Below are positions 20,153 through 33,035 of a DNA stretch of 64,000 bases, piece after piece. Both the position numbers and the translations under genes were made by a program. Numbering within the stretch: position 1 is the stretch's first letter; every line of letters starts with the position of its first letter. Below the pieces are notes generated by a model. It saw nothing but the letters and a program-made list of their open reading frames with translations. It had not been told where the DNA came from and searched no databases. The DNA comes from Lumbricus terrestris (lineage: Eukaryota; Annelida; Clitellata; Crassiclitellata; Lumbricidae), in contig OX457036.1 in the NCBI GenBank assembly GCA_949752735.1, forward strand, positions 94,443,198-94,507,197, in the 5' to 3' direction.

Positions 20153-22039
20153 GTGGTGCTGCTTTGCAGATGGTTAATAATCTTCTCTTCATAATGTGAT
20201 GTATTCACAACTACAATTCCTCCACCTTTGTCGGCCGGCTTAATAATGTTTGTTTTTTCTGAGGGTGCTTAGTGTTTTAAATTCAGCTATGCTGATGTTA
20301 GATTTATTTTTATATTTCTTAAATTAGCATCAGGCTTAGCTGGGTACCAAGAACTACTAATCTGTATGGGTGCTATCTTAATTTCGTCGACTACGTGATT
20401 GGTGCAAGTCTGGTAAATTTTGGTAATTTCTTAAGTTTATCTGCTTGTAAACCAAAGTAAAGCCTAATTTGTAAGTTTCTTTCGAAACAATCTATCAATT
20501 CTATATTTTTTATGTTTAGGCAATATGTTGATTGGTATGAATAAAGTTGATGCCCTTATTTAATACAGCGGTTTCTGAAAGGCTTAGGTTATGTGAAGAT
20601 AAGTTTTTAACACAAGAATTTACTAATACTTCCTTATGTTGCAGTAGACGTCTTTTTTCATTCCTGGATCCCAGTTTCCGTTTAAGATGAAGTGTAGAAC
20701 GAAGTAGTTTAAATTTCATTACTTTTATCTGGAGATGTTTACGCGAAGTGGTTTAGATTCCATCAGTTCCTGTCGAGTCGTCAAGTCACTGTTGACTAGT
20801 AGGCATAGTCGGAATCTTAAAATGCTTGTCCGGGGCTTGGTTGTGCGTTGTGAGGTTCTGGTCAACAGATGCTGCTGGAGTTTTGCTTGTCATGGTGAGA
20901 TCTTCAGTGACTGTTTCAGGTCCTGAATGACTTGGATTGGTAGTTGATATGGATCTTAATTGAAGTGGTGGGTATTCTGTGAGATTAGGTTCCTTAGGTA
21001 GTCTGTCAGGTTAGTGCTGTATTTGCGCACGCTGGAGGGAGTCCATTGGTAGGGTGCAAGGGTTTGATGGCGAGAACGTAGACCTCCGTGTAATCTATGT
21101 TGGGGAGTGAATTGCTGTGTACTATCATGAGTCAGAGTCCCCCGTCCTCTGGTAGGGCGCTCATCGTAATAGTCTCGATCAAGATGCTTGTGGTATGTCG
21201 TAGTGCCCTTGTAAGTCTCCAGTCCATGCCGTTGTACATTCCGTCTCTATTCTCTGGCATTAGGCAAATTGTGATATTCTGTATTTGCATCTTGAGCCAA
21301 CGTTCATTCCACAATTTGTATATCACTGTTGATGTTTTTGTAGTCGGACGGTGTATCTGTTTTTTTAAGCTTGTAGAGGTAGCTACCCGCATGGGTGGCA
21401 GCCTTAAACGCCTTAGCCAGGACGATTGAGCTGCCTGCTTCAATTAGTCTGTTTAACAAACTTGTTAGCAGTTTCCGTGTTAAATGTGGTCAGTTTTGCA
21501 TTGGCTTTCAGAGCAACCTTACTTCAGAAGTCCTTCCTTTTAGTTTCCATGTTGGTTAAGAATTCGTCATATATTATTATTCTTCTTCGAATTCCAAGGC
21601 GAAGAGCCGTATGGTAAGTAGTGGTGAAGAGTGCTCTCTATTGGCAGTTGCACGGTTTAGTTCTTCCAACTGTCTGAACAAACCCAGACCAGTTTTAAGC
21701 CAAATGGTGAGTTGCATGCAAGCATCTTTGAACACAAGGAAATCCGAGTCAGACAATCAAGCTGCTAGTTGATCCATCGAGAAGGTAAATTTAATTGTTT
21801 TTAATTTACCCCAGAGGTTGCAAAATTGGTTCTTAGTTCCGTGTGCACTCTGATTGAGGCGGTCTAATTTCTCCTCGCCGTTATCTCTCATTCTAGGGTC
21901 TTCATTTCGTAATGTAACAGAACCGTTCTGTTTGCTACTAGTTTCATTAATAGCCACAGTAAGCTTCAGGACGTCTTCTTCTAGTTTGGTCAATCGATCA
22001 GTCAGTTGTGCCAGGTAAGTCGGTGAATCCATATCTGTA

Positions 22040-23590
22040 ACTTCTCTTTTCTTACGTTTATTGGTCTTAGGTGTTAGAAGCGGTAATCTTTGGAATAACA
22101 GGTTGTCAAGTTACCAAGTTCGTACAATTCTCGTTCTGACACCCTCCAAAATTAACTGAATTACTCGTCCCGGTAGCAGAAATCTTCCCGGATGGAGGAG
22201 TTCTAGGTGTAATGGTAGATCTGTACATGGTATAAAAATCCTTCAGTTACTTAGTAAAATCAATATCGGTCACATCGTTAAATTTAATAGCCTTTAGTTG
22301 ACTCAGAAAAACCAATACTTGTATTTCCACGAATTCTTTTTTATTTATTCAAACGTGTAGATGATAAACAATCAGTAGACAAGGTGGCCATAGTGCTTTC
22401 GACAAGTTAGTCATCTCTTCAGTGGCCTGTGTTGATACATAATAGTGTGTATATTGTTTAATTTGACATAAGCATGTCAAAGCCATTATATTCAGTGTAT
22501 GGCTAACTATGGTAAATACTAACATAATCAAATACAAGTGCATCAAAACCTTAGTATAAAACCAATATTTATAAAATAATAAAAACGAAAGTCCTGGTCT
22601 ACATTGTTAAGTCATTTGGTAATTTTAACTCCATCTAATTATTGCTTATATAAATCTTAAATATCAATGAAAGACATAAAAAAGTATCCAAGTATAGGTA
22701 TAGTGTTTTAAGACTATAAAAAAGGGGGAAGGCAGGTAGACAAATATAGAGGATCCATATGAAATAGGGAGCTATAGAGAATAAAGGCCACGTGCGAATA
22801 AAAATAAGATATAAAATGAGTTATTATTACTTGGATCCGAATAATTATATAAAAAATAGCGGCATAAATTTTAATGAGTTTATCTAAAGCCAGGGAATCC
22901 ATGAGATAACTAATTGTGAACATTGCATGACATAAACAAAGACCTACTGCAGAGATTTGATAGTTCTAAGCTTAAACTTTTACACCAGTTCAATACATTA
23001 TTTAAAGGGTAATAAGCAGGATAAATAGTGACAGGTAATAAAAATACGAAGCTGCAAAATGATTAACTAACAAGTGCTACGCTACATGTTCAGTTAAAAC
23101 GAGAACACAACTTTAAAAGGAAAAAATCAAACCTGAAACACAACTTTCAAACTCAAGAAAACAACCAATTATAACTATCTACGGTTTATTCATCAATGTC
23201 TATTAATTTTCAAAATAAAGTAATAGCCACGAACGTCTTTTAACAGGGTAAGAAAGGTTAAGGTACGGATTTAAAAAAATATATTTCGTCTTAAAGTGCC
23301 TGTGTTCGGCCTATGAAGAAAGGCGGGAAACGGGAATAAATTAAGCAACGTCATATACAAAACAAATCTAATTCGCCATCTATGTAGGACTTCATTAAAA
23401 GAAAACAGGTTGTGAATGTGTATACCCAAGTTGGCATAAATTTACCTGAATCATAGGAGCATAATTGCAAATAATTTTCTTTAGTTTCAGTATTTCAAAT
23501 TCGCCATGTAAAAGCGGTAAAACGGAAACAAAATCCCGGATATTAAAGTCAAAGGTTGTGAGAAAATGTCCCGGATGTATAGGGTCGAAG
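22040..23590. other. AT-rich intergenic sequence
   Basis: No coding frame or recognisable repeat seen. Confidence 0.5.
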
Positions 23591-23599
23591 GTTATAAGA

Positions 23600-23830
23600 A
23601 AATTTTATAGCGCGCTGTTTCGCTAATGAGTGAGTAAGCGTGTGCCCATCAGACACCTTCGACAAGAGAGTGTCTACCGTCTTCGACAAGATAACGTGTC
23701 CATCAGACGTCCTCGACAGGAGTGTGTGTCCATAAGACGTCTGTGACAAGAGCGTGTGTGAATCAGACGTCTTTGACAAGAGCGTGTGTCTACCGTCTTC
23801 GACAAGAGAACGTGTCCAATGCAGCGCCAG
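23600..23830. repeat. Degenerate tandem repeat, unit about 30-35 bp
   Basis: Variants of GTGTCCATCAGACGTCTTCGACAAGAG recur about seven times. On the minus strand they give a repetitive frame (SDGHTLLS), which I take as a chance product. Confidence 0.8.
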
Positions 23831-23900
23831 CCTAAAGTAGATATCCTATACTCAATTCGCTGCTTGATTGGGAGCCAGTGGAGAACATCACGCATATAGC
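23820..23900 (-). mobile_element. LINE ORF2 fragment
   Basis: Minus-strand RDVLHWLPIKQRIEYRISTL matches the L-HWLP--RI-YKI motif near the C-terminus of CR1/L2-type reverse transcriptases. Confidence 0.6.
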
Positions 23901-24749
23901 GTATGTGACTGAATTTTTGTATGTGTCCAATAAGGCGAGCTGCAGAGTGCAGGACGCGATAAAGGCAACTCAGGTGGGCAATTGGTAGGCCAAGTCTGGT
24001 GGTAACGAAAGAATGGACAAGGGTAGCAGCAGCGGTAGGAATTAGCGAGCAAGCAACACTGCGTAGTTAAGGGTGAGAATTGCCCGGGAGTTGTTTAGGG
24101 GTTTCAACCCCCCGTATTTCTGATAGCCCCATAGTAAAATCTGTTTTCAAACCTCAATTCCAAGTGGATCATAGTCCAACTCCAGCATTATTTTTCCACA
24201 ATTCTCACTCTGAGCCTAATAATTATTCCATGGGGAAAATGTCTGGAAAAGCTTTTCAGTTATGATTTCAAGAATATATTGCAATATGGGATACGATGAA
24301 TAGCTCCTATTGCATTCCAAACACATGTTATCCTATGTCTTAACACTGTCACAAGCACATGTTAATGATGGCATCCATAGGGGTAGGGACATTATATCAT
24401 TAGAAGTTTAAATCATGCAGAACGGGCAAGAAATTTAGGACCTATAACAGTGCATTTTTGTTGACTTGTGCTTCTGTACCATTGAAATCTAAAGCTTCCA
24501 CATTCTGCCTAAATAATTTTCATTTGACCCAGAAATTGACTTGTTTTTAAATTGAATGATCTGTAGATACAGTAGGAACTTGTGGATGCTTTTTTATAGT
24601 GGTCATACCTCATAACCATAGTTGTTCCACTCTCAACCAATTAAGGGCGTATATTACTGCTGGTTGCATCCTCAAAGAGCAGAACCACCTTTCTGCTCTC
24701 TGCTCTTACATTTGATGTGGTGGTGCTTATAAGGCTGGGCACCGTCTTA

Positions 24750-25010
24750 TCTGCGTGAGCTTTTGCTACCCCTTCCCGCTCTGCTGTCCATGGTTACTTA
24801 ATGGTCACTTTCACCCGCTCTGCGACAATGCATGGCAGGTCCATCTTTGTGGTTGTTCCAACAACCTGGAACAGGCTTCCACTGGATATAGGACACCTCT
24901 CAAGCTGTTCTCAGTTCCACCATCTGTTGAAATCTGCTTTTTATTGCTTGGTCTGACTGGGGATCTTGCAAGGGTGCTTTATAAATTGTGATCGATTGAT
25001 TGATATTGGC
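24750..25010 (+). mobile_element. LINE 3' end fragment
   Basis: One plus frame reads SIFVVVPTTWNRLPLDIGHL, the LINE ORF2 C-terminal motif (F-V-GP--WN-LP--I), followed by GCTTTATAAATTGTGATCGATTGATTG, a LINE-type tail. Confidence 0.7.
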
Positions 25011-25909
25011 GTTTTGCATGTTTTGTCTGTCTAGTTCAAATGGCCTAGCGCAGGAATTGTGACTTGAGCTACTCGATATTTCTCTTCTCCTGTTTCATAA
25101 ATTATGCTAGTCGTCCATTTCTTCATTGACTTGGATCAGGAGAACATCGGAAAATATTGAGCGACGCATTTGTCAATGCTCGATCTAGAATACTTTCTCA
25201 ATCCTTTTGTGCTCAATTTATTATTCATCGTCCAAAAATGGTCAACCAGCATGACGTCATTTGATGAGAAAACCTTGATCTGAGGTCATTAAGACATTAC
25301 AAAATATCAGAAAGAGAAAACGGACAGATTAGATAAGAGATTAAAAAATCCTATAATTCATTAATGCATGGTTGTCTTTGAGAAGGGAGGATTTATGGCA
25401 ACGGTTAACGCTCTCGCACAAACCACTATCACTTCCCAAAGTTCCCATTGCCCTCCCAGAGGTCAACTCAACCTTCCAATCGGAAGATGGCACTGGTAAA
25501 ATTATGAGTAGGACATGATGACACCTTGCATGGCTGCCAGACAGTTAAATTTGACTCCTGCAATAACTTGTGATCATCCATTCAAACTCTGAACTGTGAT
25601 CATTCTACGGTTCTTCAGTTTGAAACACCATAGGTCGCATGCAGGTCATCCGACTCTTTTACTCTTCACCTGCCTTATGACCAGCCAAAAATTCTTGTAC
25701 ATTATCAATAAAAACATTCAAATTCATCAACATGCTGAATGACCTTGACGTGACCTGCTGAAATTGCGTGGCCGGCGCCACCACTGATTTGAAAAGAAAT
25801 GGCGATTGTTTAATATTAAATATTTAATATTAGAAAACAACCCTAAGCAATCAGTCGATTCTGTTCTTGGAAATGAAACCACGTTTTTCTTTGCAAAAGT
25901 TCGTTGTTC
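25010..25909. other. Intergenic, 3' flank of WDR12
   Basis: No gene seen. TTTAAT at 25809-25814 reads ATTAAA on the minus strand and could serve as the WDR12 poly(A) signal. Confidence 0.4.
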
Positions 25910-28900
25910 TCAATCGTCGGTCGGATTGTCTGAACTCTTGAACAGTCGGATGTGCTTGTCCTCTCCTCCGCTGATCATCAACTCTGGCATCGACCAATCG
26001 CAACAGAAGATCTTTCCCTCGTGACCAGTCATATCGTAAAGCGAGGCCTTCGGACTGAAACAGGCAAATGAACAGCGGAAATAAAATGTGAGATTCAACG
26101 CTTCAGAAATAAGTATGCACGATAAAATTTCAAAACATCTTCCCACTGTGAAACTATCTATCAATCTATAGAATTTATATAGCACCCTTTTAAGATAACT
26201 ATTTGGAGGAACTCCCGACACAGGCATGGTCAAAGAGTAGCCTTTGCGACAGCAAACTCAATGTTTTATATATGACTTTAGCCAATAACTTAGTGAGGTG
26301 GTAGAGAAGCTTATTTGTATGCACGCATGGTGGTTCCACAAAATGTTTGAGTTGCAAAGGAGGTAGGGGTCTTGCAAAGCAGTTGAGAGCTTTGCACTCT
26401 GTAACAATGAGCCAACAGAATAGTTGCTGGCAGAAAGCAAAATGTCTTAAAACTCGTGTATCTATAAATTCCAGAAAACATCCAACCAACCTTCTTGTAT
26501 CCCACAGCTTGAAGACAGAATCATGTGACCCGGAAATGAAATGATATTCGCTGACAGGTGACCAGTGGACGCAAGGCACCCACAGTGAATGCGACGTGTA
26601 CGAGCATTTCGCCAGAGTAGCACCTAGGGTTGAAGCAGAAAAAAACAAAGCTTGTGAAAGAACATGCCATATAATGTAAGTATGTTAAAATATCTGTATG
26701 GCGTAGGTCTTCAATTCACTATTAAACAAAATTATTACAAATCACATAAAGAAGTTTTTCTTTTAAACAAAGCAAACTACTCTGTAGAATTTGACCGTAA
26801 AATTTTAGTTAAATTGGAAGACAGATGAATTCTAGGAGAATATAATAAATCACGTAATCACGCCTTGCACTGATCAACCTTCTGGGCTACTAGCTTGCCC
26901 AAATATCGGGAGAGCAGAGACAACTTTAATCTTTCAGTGCTTGTCTATGGCCATTCAGCACTTTACTGCAGTTGCTTTCTGTAGCACTCTTTCTACCAAC
27001 TAAACGATGTGCAAAGACTAGCCATTCCAGAACAATGTCGCCCTAATTTTGGAAAAACAAAGAGCCATGACGTAAACTACACGAACAAAAATAGATCATA
27101 GTCCATAATTGACATGGAGCAATACATTATCATGTTAAAAAGTTCTAACTCTAGATTTCTAGAAACCTAAGCAAATAAAACTAACTGAACACAGCAATGC
27201 CCTCAGCGTGAGTGATGCTGAAATTTAAGTGAGAATTATTAAAACTGTAATGAACTCAAACAAAAGAGAACATTACCCACATACAGACTAAAACTACTTG
27301 AAATATAAAGCGCATAAAAACAACAACTGACCTGTGGTTCTGGGGTCATATACTCGTACATTACGATCGCAAGATCCTGTGACGATGAGCTGACTCAACG
27401 GGGAATACTGGACGTCAAGGAAGACCGTTGGTCCCGTCTGTTTAATGTTATACAATGAACAAAAAACATCCAATGTAAAATTTCAACAATGTTTACGTAC
27501 GCATTTAAAATTATATATAGTAAACCTGCATTCCTGCTAAATATGCATGACAGTCAGTAAAGGCAAAGTTCTAAGACAGTTTCTTTGTTAGACAGTTTCT
27601 TGGTTGTTGGTCCCTCCGATTTGAATGGGTTTCTGCTGGAGCTATGCTTATTGTCCCGGAATAATTTGCCTTCTTTCTACCAGATGTTCAGTCCTTGCTC
27701 TTTGGGTGGGAGCAATTTTCGTTAGGCTTCTTAAAGTGGTGCTAAATAAATTTGCAAAAGATAACCACCAGTCCCGAATGCCTGCCATTTGACGGCGATG
27801 GATCTAAATAGATGTCTGTACGCCAAAGCGCAGATATGGAAGTGGTAATAAAGAATGTACTTACTGAGGTAGATATATGATCTCCATCACTGTTGGTGAT
27901 TTGCCAAGTTCATTGCTCCTTAATATTAATAGCCACATGATGTCGTCTGCTAATTAATATTATGATCAACCAAGTGTCTTAGTCTGATTTCGTTTCTTTT
28001 TCAAGGAGCTCGCTAAAGAAATGTAGACTTTGGTAACCGAAGTTCACCATTCGCTTTCAGAGATACTCCAATATCAAAAGCAGTTAACTTTTATTACAGT
28101 TGGTACATAAAGACGATGTAGAATAGTGAATAGAAAGGTTCTCAAAGAATGCTGGAAACGGTCATGCAGTAATCGCATATAATTCAAAACAAGATTCACA
28201 CATATTCAACTTTAATCTTCGATTAACTATGGTGTTCAAATAGATTCATCGTCAGGCAACTTACGATGGTCGTCTTAAGAACACCCTTCTTAACGTCCCA
28301 CAGGCGAACCGTGTGATCCATGGCGGCACTGCAGACGGTCTTGTTGTCCATCCAGCAGACGGATGACACGCTGTCCATATGACCTTCAAGGGTCAGTTGC
28401 GGCGCCTGCAAGAAATTCATGACGACAGAATCATTTAAATTCTAATGTAACACCTTAAAACAATTCAAGAGACAGTAGGTACAAGCTGGTGTGTGCTTAC
28501 ATTTACGTGACTTACATGGCTTAAAGTGTGACTGGACAGTCATGAACAGCGTCCAGGCACTTAGTTTCAAATCTCTGTCTTCGCCTATTTAAAAATGATT
28601 CTTGAAAAAGGATGACATGCATTCTTGAAGCAATTTTTTTCTATTTTTTGGATGTACCTCGCTTGTCAGAACCGGATTCTCGGTCCTACGTTTCTTCTTT
28701 GGTTTGTCACCGTCACCAGAAGGCTCTGTGAGAACAGGAAAAAGGAATCTGTACGTATCACAAGATGGTTGAGTGCACTCAGTAGCTTAAGTGTACAACA
28801 AAATCAACCACAATTTAACTGTCAAGAATTTATTATATGAATTGTAAAATCGCTTTTTAGCAACTGACGTGTGTACAGTAGTCAAATTTCATCCTGTTAG

Positions 28901-31900
28901 GGCATACCAGCAAGTAGGTGGCTTTAAAATAAGTGCTTTATCTCGATTGGCCCCTCTCTTTGGAATACACTGTCCCCATCTACTCAATCGCAAATTCCTC
29001 TTCCCCACTTCCTTTTCTCAAAACATGTTTCTTCTCTCATGGCCTTGCACACTGGGAGTGGCTCTAAACGGTTCACAAGGCAACAGGCTGTAGCTGTGTT
29101 GGCATATACAGTAAGCCTTCCTCACAATTGCCAAACATAGTTGATAAATTGTTGATGTTAATTGGATACGTATGCCAAATAAATGAATAATAAAAATAAT
29201 AATTGTTTATGCCATATGATAAAACCAATGCAATGTTGTCAAGATGATTTACAACATACCCGTTGACCATATGTTGACGACAAGGTTCTGTGAAGCAGTT
29301 GCAAACTAAACAAAAACACAACAATTCCACAGAAACCTTTAGATATGCAAATTATGCATGCACACACGAATAGTTAATCTCATATTCGCATAACTAACTA
29401 AGCAGCAAATGGTCAGATACTTCAGGTAATCACATATCCTTCTGGCACCTGCATTTCTTCTGCGTAATCACGTGTCCTTAGGGTAACACATTTAATATCA
29501 CATTTCCTCATGGCATTCACATCCCTGGACAAGCTCAACAATAGACTGACCACATAATGACCAACAAAGCCACAGAAAATATGACCTTTGATTGGTTAAC
29601 ACATTGCAGCCTCATGCCCCTTCAATAATCATACTTCAATGAACCACTCTAAATCACGACTATTGAATCATGTCTTGACAAACCATTGCTTTGTTTGGAC
29701 TGACAGCCACACCGTCAATGCTCCTTGACAATGTCGCACGGCCTGACACTGGCACAGCGTAGACGCCAATGCATTCGATGGACTTTGTCTTTTGATTCCA
29801 CTGCCAGAGTCGGGCGGTTCCATCGTGAGATGCGGAGACAAATGTCTTCTCTGCATCATCTTCTCCTACAGCGAAGAACATCGAACACAACCAATAAATA
29901 AGCAATTCATTACTTCACAATATAAAATCACAATTTCCTGAATTGATACGTTACTTAGCTGAGTTTCACCATCAATCAGGAAAATCCAGTAGTGGCGCTA
30001 CGGTAAGGCATGTCGCTGCAAATGCCACAGGTCTTTTAAGTTTTCTGTTCTGTCTCCCATTTATCAGTTGCTAATTGGAGTTCTAACCTCTCACCAGGAT
30101 TGATATTTTAATACTCATCGAACATTACCTTACCCTAACATAAACTCACACCATAAATGACCATATCATAAACTTTGTGGGGCGCGGTGGTGTAGTGGTG
30201 GCGTCGTTGCCTTGAAGCCGGAAGGTTCGAGGTTCGAATCCACCTCGCCGCGTAAGGACCTTGGGCAAGTCCTTCACTCACAATTGCTCAGCGCTTCGGC
30301 GTGAAACTCCGATGCAGTGTCCGCTCTGCATTCGGGAGCGCCTCTGAGTAGAGAGAGCTTGAAGGGGCGCTATAACAAGTGCACATACAAACAAACAAAC
30401 TGTATATAACACAAACTGGCTTTATCAGAAACTCATCATACCATGTAGCAGAGCCTCATTAAAACAACACGAACTTGTTAACATATAAACTTCTCGTGAA
30501 CTCATGAAAATAGCGAACGAAAAAAGACATACCATCTCGAACCCAAGCGACACTTTTGACAACTGCTTCGTGACCGCTCATCGCATGCACCAACTGACCA
30601 CTGATGGTCCACACTCTCACAACGTTGTCGTAGGACCCACTGAGAATACTACAAAAGAATTATCTATCAATCAATTCAATTGTTTGAAGTAAAATGCTGA
30701 AACACATGCAACGTAAGCAGACAATACTGTTCAGGGTACCCTGGACAAAGTCACAATATAAAAGATACAATTCATTCATTAAAATATTTAAATGTCACCT
30801 CTTCAAGGAAACTACGGTACTCAGATTGACAACAGCATAGTCAAAAGAACAATTTTCAAATTCTTATAATTCCAAAAGACATATAAAAAAAGTTCTGAGT
30901 AATTTATACGATAGTAGATGTGCTCGTAAGAAATATGCAAAGGTGAAATCATGATAATCTTTAATAGGTAATGAGCAATTATGTGATCTAGCTCAAAGGT
31001 TCAATCCGCTGCTAAAGGAGAAGGATCAAAGTTCGAAGGACGTGATTATGGTCATCGTTAACGAGAATATGCTCTTACTGTCCATTTGATGCTCTGACGG
31101 CCATAACCCAATCATCTTGCATGATTGAATCAGACGGCGTTGGTGGACCAGCGGATTCGACATATTCGATTTCAACAAGGGTGTCCTGAAAAAATAAAAA
31201 CACTATTATGGAACCTAGCGAAAAATACCTGCAAAAGATATCCTTCATAGCTCGCTCGTTGTACAGATATAAAAATTGAGATAATGCTAGCATTAATGTT
31301 TCCCCAAGTTCTGACTTGGTTCCATTTTAGGCATGCATAATGTTCATGTACCCCAGATCAGGGCCATAGAAATAAATGTCCAAAATCAGACCTTTCAATA
31401 TTTATAAAACTGAATCGGTCTTTATTTTTGCTTTTGTTCAAATAATTAATGTGAGCACTAGTATGTAACTCTTTGCCACAGTATGTATAGCTGTTGAAAA
31501 GCATGAGCATAGTCATTCCGCAAAAGGTGCTATATAAATCTCATACAGATACGATATCAAACACATGGATGCAGTGAAAATGTACATCTTACCGATTTAA
31601 GTTGCTTTAGTGAATTTCTTTCACGCAGATGTTCTTCGATGCTCTCTCGAAGAAATTCACCATCGATCAGAAATTCAAAATTTATTTCTGGTTCAGTTTC
31701 ATCTGAAAAATTCATATTATTTTAATTTGCCAGATGAACAAAAAAATTAAGAATTTTTTAGCTATTTACTTAAAGCGGATAGTTATTACTTCGTATATAG
31801 TTAATACTGTAGTTACTCACCAGCAGCTTCGAAATACAATGATGATGGGAGTCCATCGGTCAGTTCTACGTGTATGTGAGGGCCTGCCACTGAAGGCCCT

Positions 31901-33035
31901 TTCAGCCTATTGTGCATGATTTTGCTAACTGATGCAATTATTTTTTTAAACTATTTTTAGCATCATATTATAAGCTAGCGTAGAGAGCACCTCTGAGTAT
32001 GTAACTTGAAGAGGTGCTATATAAATTATCAGAATAAATGCATGATGCTGGACTCCTACCTCGTTTTATTAATCCGTTAACAACTTTATTTAGTTGTTCG
32101 ACATCAGAACTCAACAAGATGTGCACCTCATGGTCAGGAACAGAATATCTGAAGATAAAAAAAACAGGCAAACATGCTTATTATAGAAATAATTGCATGC
32201 ATGTTAAAATGACATTGTTTCCCCAGTAATGCAGTAAAAACCAACATATACTGTGCATCATAGGCAACTATTCATTTCGTCAGATAGTCCTCTAACAGCA
32301 CAATTCCTTCTCGTTCGGTTAAAAGATTTCTATTTAATGGGCAAGCTGTTTACGTGCAAATGCCTCGATCACCAAGCAGAAAATTTGTCGGAGGTGCAAG
32401 CTGGGATGCAAATTGCAATATCCATGATCCACTGGTTCCACTTTGAGATTTGCCCAATGCCGATTCAAGGGTTCCCTAAACCAGCACAGACCAAATGTGA
32501 GACATGGGGCCTTTACATTAATTCAGTTGACGCTGGTAATTAATTAAAAAACGCACAGTTCTAAAGTAGTTTTGTAAAGCCAGTCTCTTTTACATCATAT
32601 GGTGAATACATATATGAAGTCATAAGCGTAAAGCGTGCATATAATATTGTTTTCATCTCGAATACAGATATCCGAGATCAGATGGAAAATCAATTTCGGG
32701 GATTGGCGTCATATCCATTTATAAGCAAAGCAAATCTGCTATAAGCCAGTCAATCCTGACGTTAAAGCAGTCTCGATTGTAATCTAAATCAACATGAATG
32801 TGCTCACATCCATCCAGCATAATTTGTGTTGCTATACTTTGTTATTTTGCACTTTATAATATAATTTAATAGTTAGTTTTCAAACTATATACACCAACAC
32901 AATATCCACGTGTTTACATCATCCATACAACCTAGCAAACAGCGCAAGACACCAGGATTTTAATACATTATTAAGCCGAGCTGGGAAAACTTACTGTTCC
33001 TGTTTTGTGAAAAATTTGGCTTGTATTTTGGACAT
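25910..33035 (-). CDS. WDR12: WDR12/Ytm1 ribosome biogenesis protein, complete
   Basis: Nucleolar WD40 protein of the PeBoW complex (with PES1 and BOP1), needed for 27S/32S pre-rRNA processing and 60S maturation. Coding exons, minus strand, in order: 33035-32995, 32148-32060, 31702-31593, 31185-31079, 30648-30533, 29865-29684, 29305-29260, 28725-28658, 28405-28265, 27437-27332, 26623-26491, 26054-25910. All junctions are GT-AG and all phases close, giving 427 residues (human about 423). The N-terminal NLE domain begins MSKIQAKFFTKQEQYSVPDHE and includes FEFLIDGEFLRESI. Seven WD repeats follow, for example SGSYDNVVRVW, SASHDGTARLWQW, SAAMDHTVRLWDV, TGSCDRNVRVYD and SGSHDSVFKLWDTR. A basic run PKKKRR (residues 239-244) in the loop before GHMDSV may be a nuclear localisation signal. 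Introns hold LINE and SINE fragments. Confidence 0.95.
28925..29095 (+). mobile_element. LINE 3' end fragment in WDR12 intron
   Basis: One frame reads [19 protein letters not shown], then CACTGGGAGTGGCTCTAAACGG. Same family as the copies at 36930, 46470, 58515 and 60080. Confidence 0.65.
30177..30401 (+). mobile_element. CORE-SINE-like element in WDR12 intron
   Basis: Same family as 19932-20152: A box TGGTGTAGTGG, B box GGTTCGAATCC (the GAGGTTCGA stretch is partly doubled), CORE-like ACCTTGGGCAAGTCCTTCAC, tail GGGAGCGCCTCTGAGTAGAG...GGCGCTATAACAAGTGC, then an (ACAA)n tail. Confidence 0.85.
31975..32035 (+). mobile_element. SINE/LINE 3' tail fragment
   Basis: GAGAGCACCTCTGAGTATG...TTGAAGAGGTGCTATATAAAT matches the 3' tail shared by the SINE family and the resident LINE. 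Confidence 0.55.

Larger units (their letters stand above)
18815..22032 (-). mobile_element. Decayed Penelope-like retroelement
   Basis: Read on the minus strand from 22032 downward. A coiled-coil-like N-terminus starts MDSPTYLAQLTDRLTKLEED (22032-21757). A segment ending SETAVLNKGINFIHTN lies at 20719-20516. The motif NIIKPADKGGGIVVVN lies around 20250-20200. The reverse transcriptase core follows (19393-18880). The order and the KPADKGG and L-KG-NF motifs are those of Penelope-like elements. No GIY-YIG endonuclease is found: the frame runs out at 18815 into a TTGA microsatellite. Stops and frameshifts are many, and a SINE sits at 19932-20152. The stretch GTTCTATGATAAATTC occurs twice (about 19471 and 19904), so the middle is also rearranged. 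Confidence 0.7.

Noticed and set aside
26890..26990. Possible zinc-knuckle LINE fragment
   Set aside because: The Cys spacing in the only plausible frame is incomplete; too weak to call.
32253..32543. 96-codon plus-strand frame in the first WDR12 intron
   Set aside because: Antisense to the gene, with no homology or splice signals that support it.
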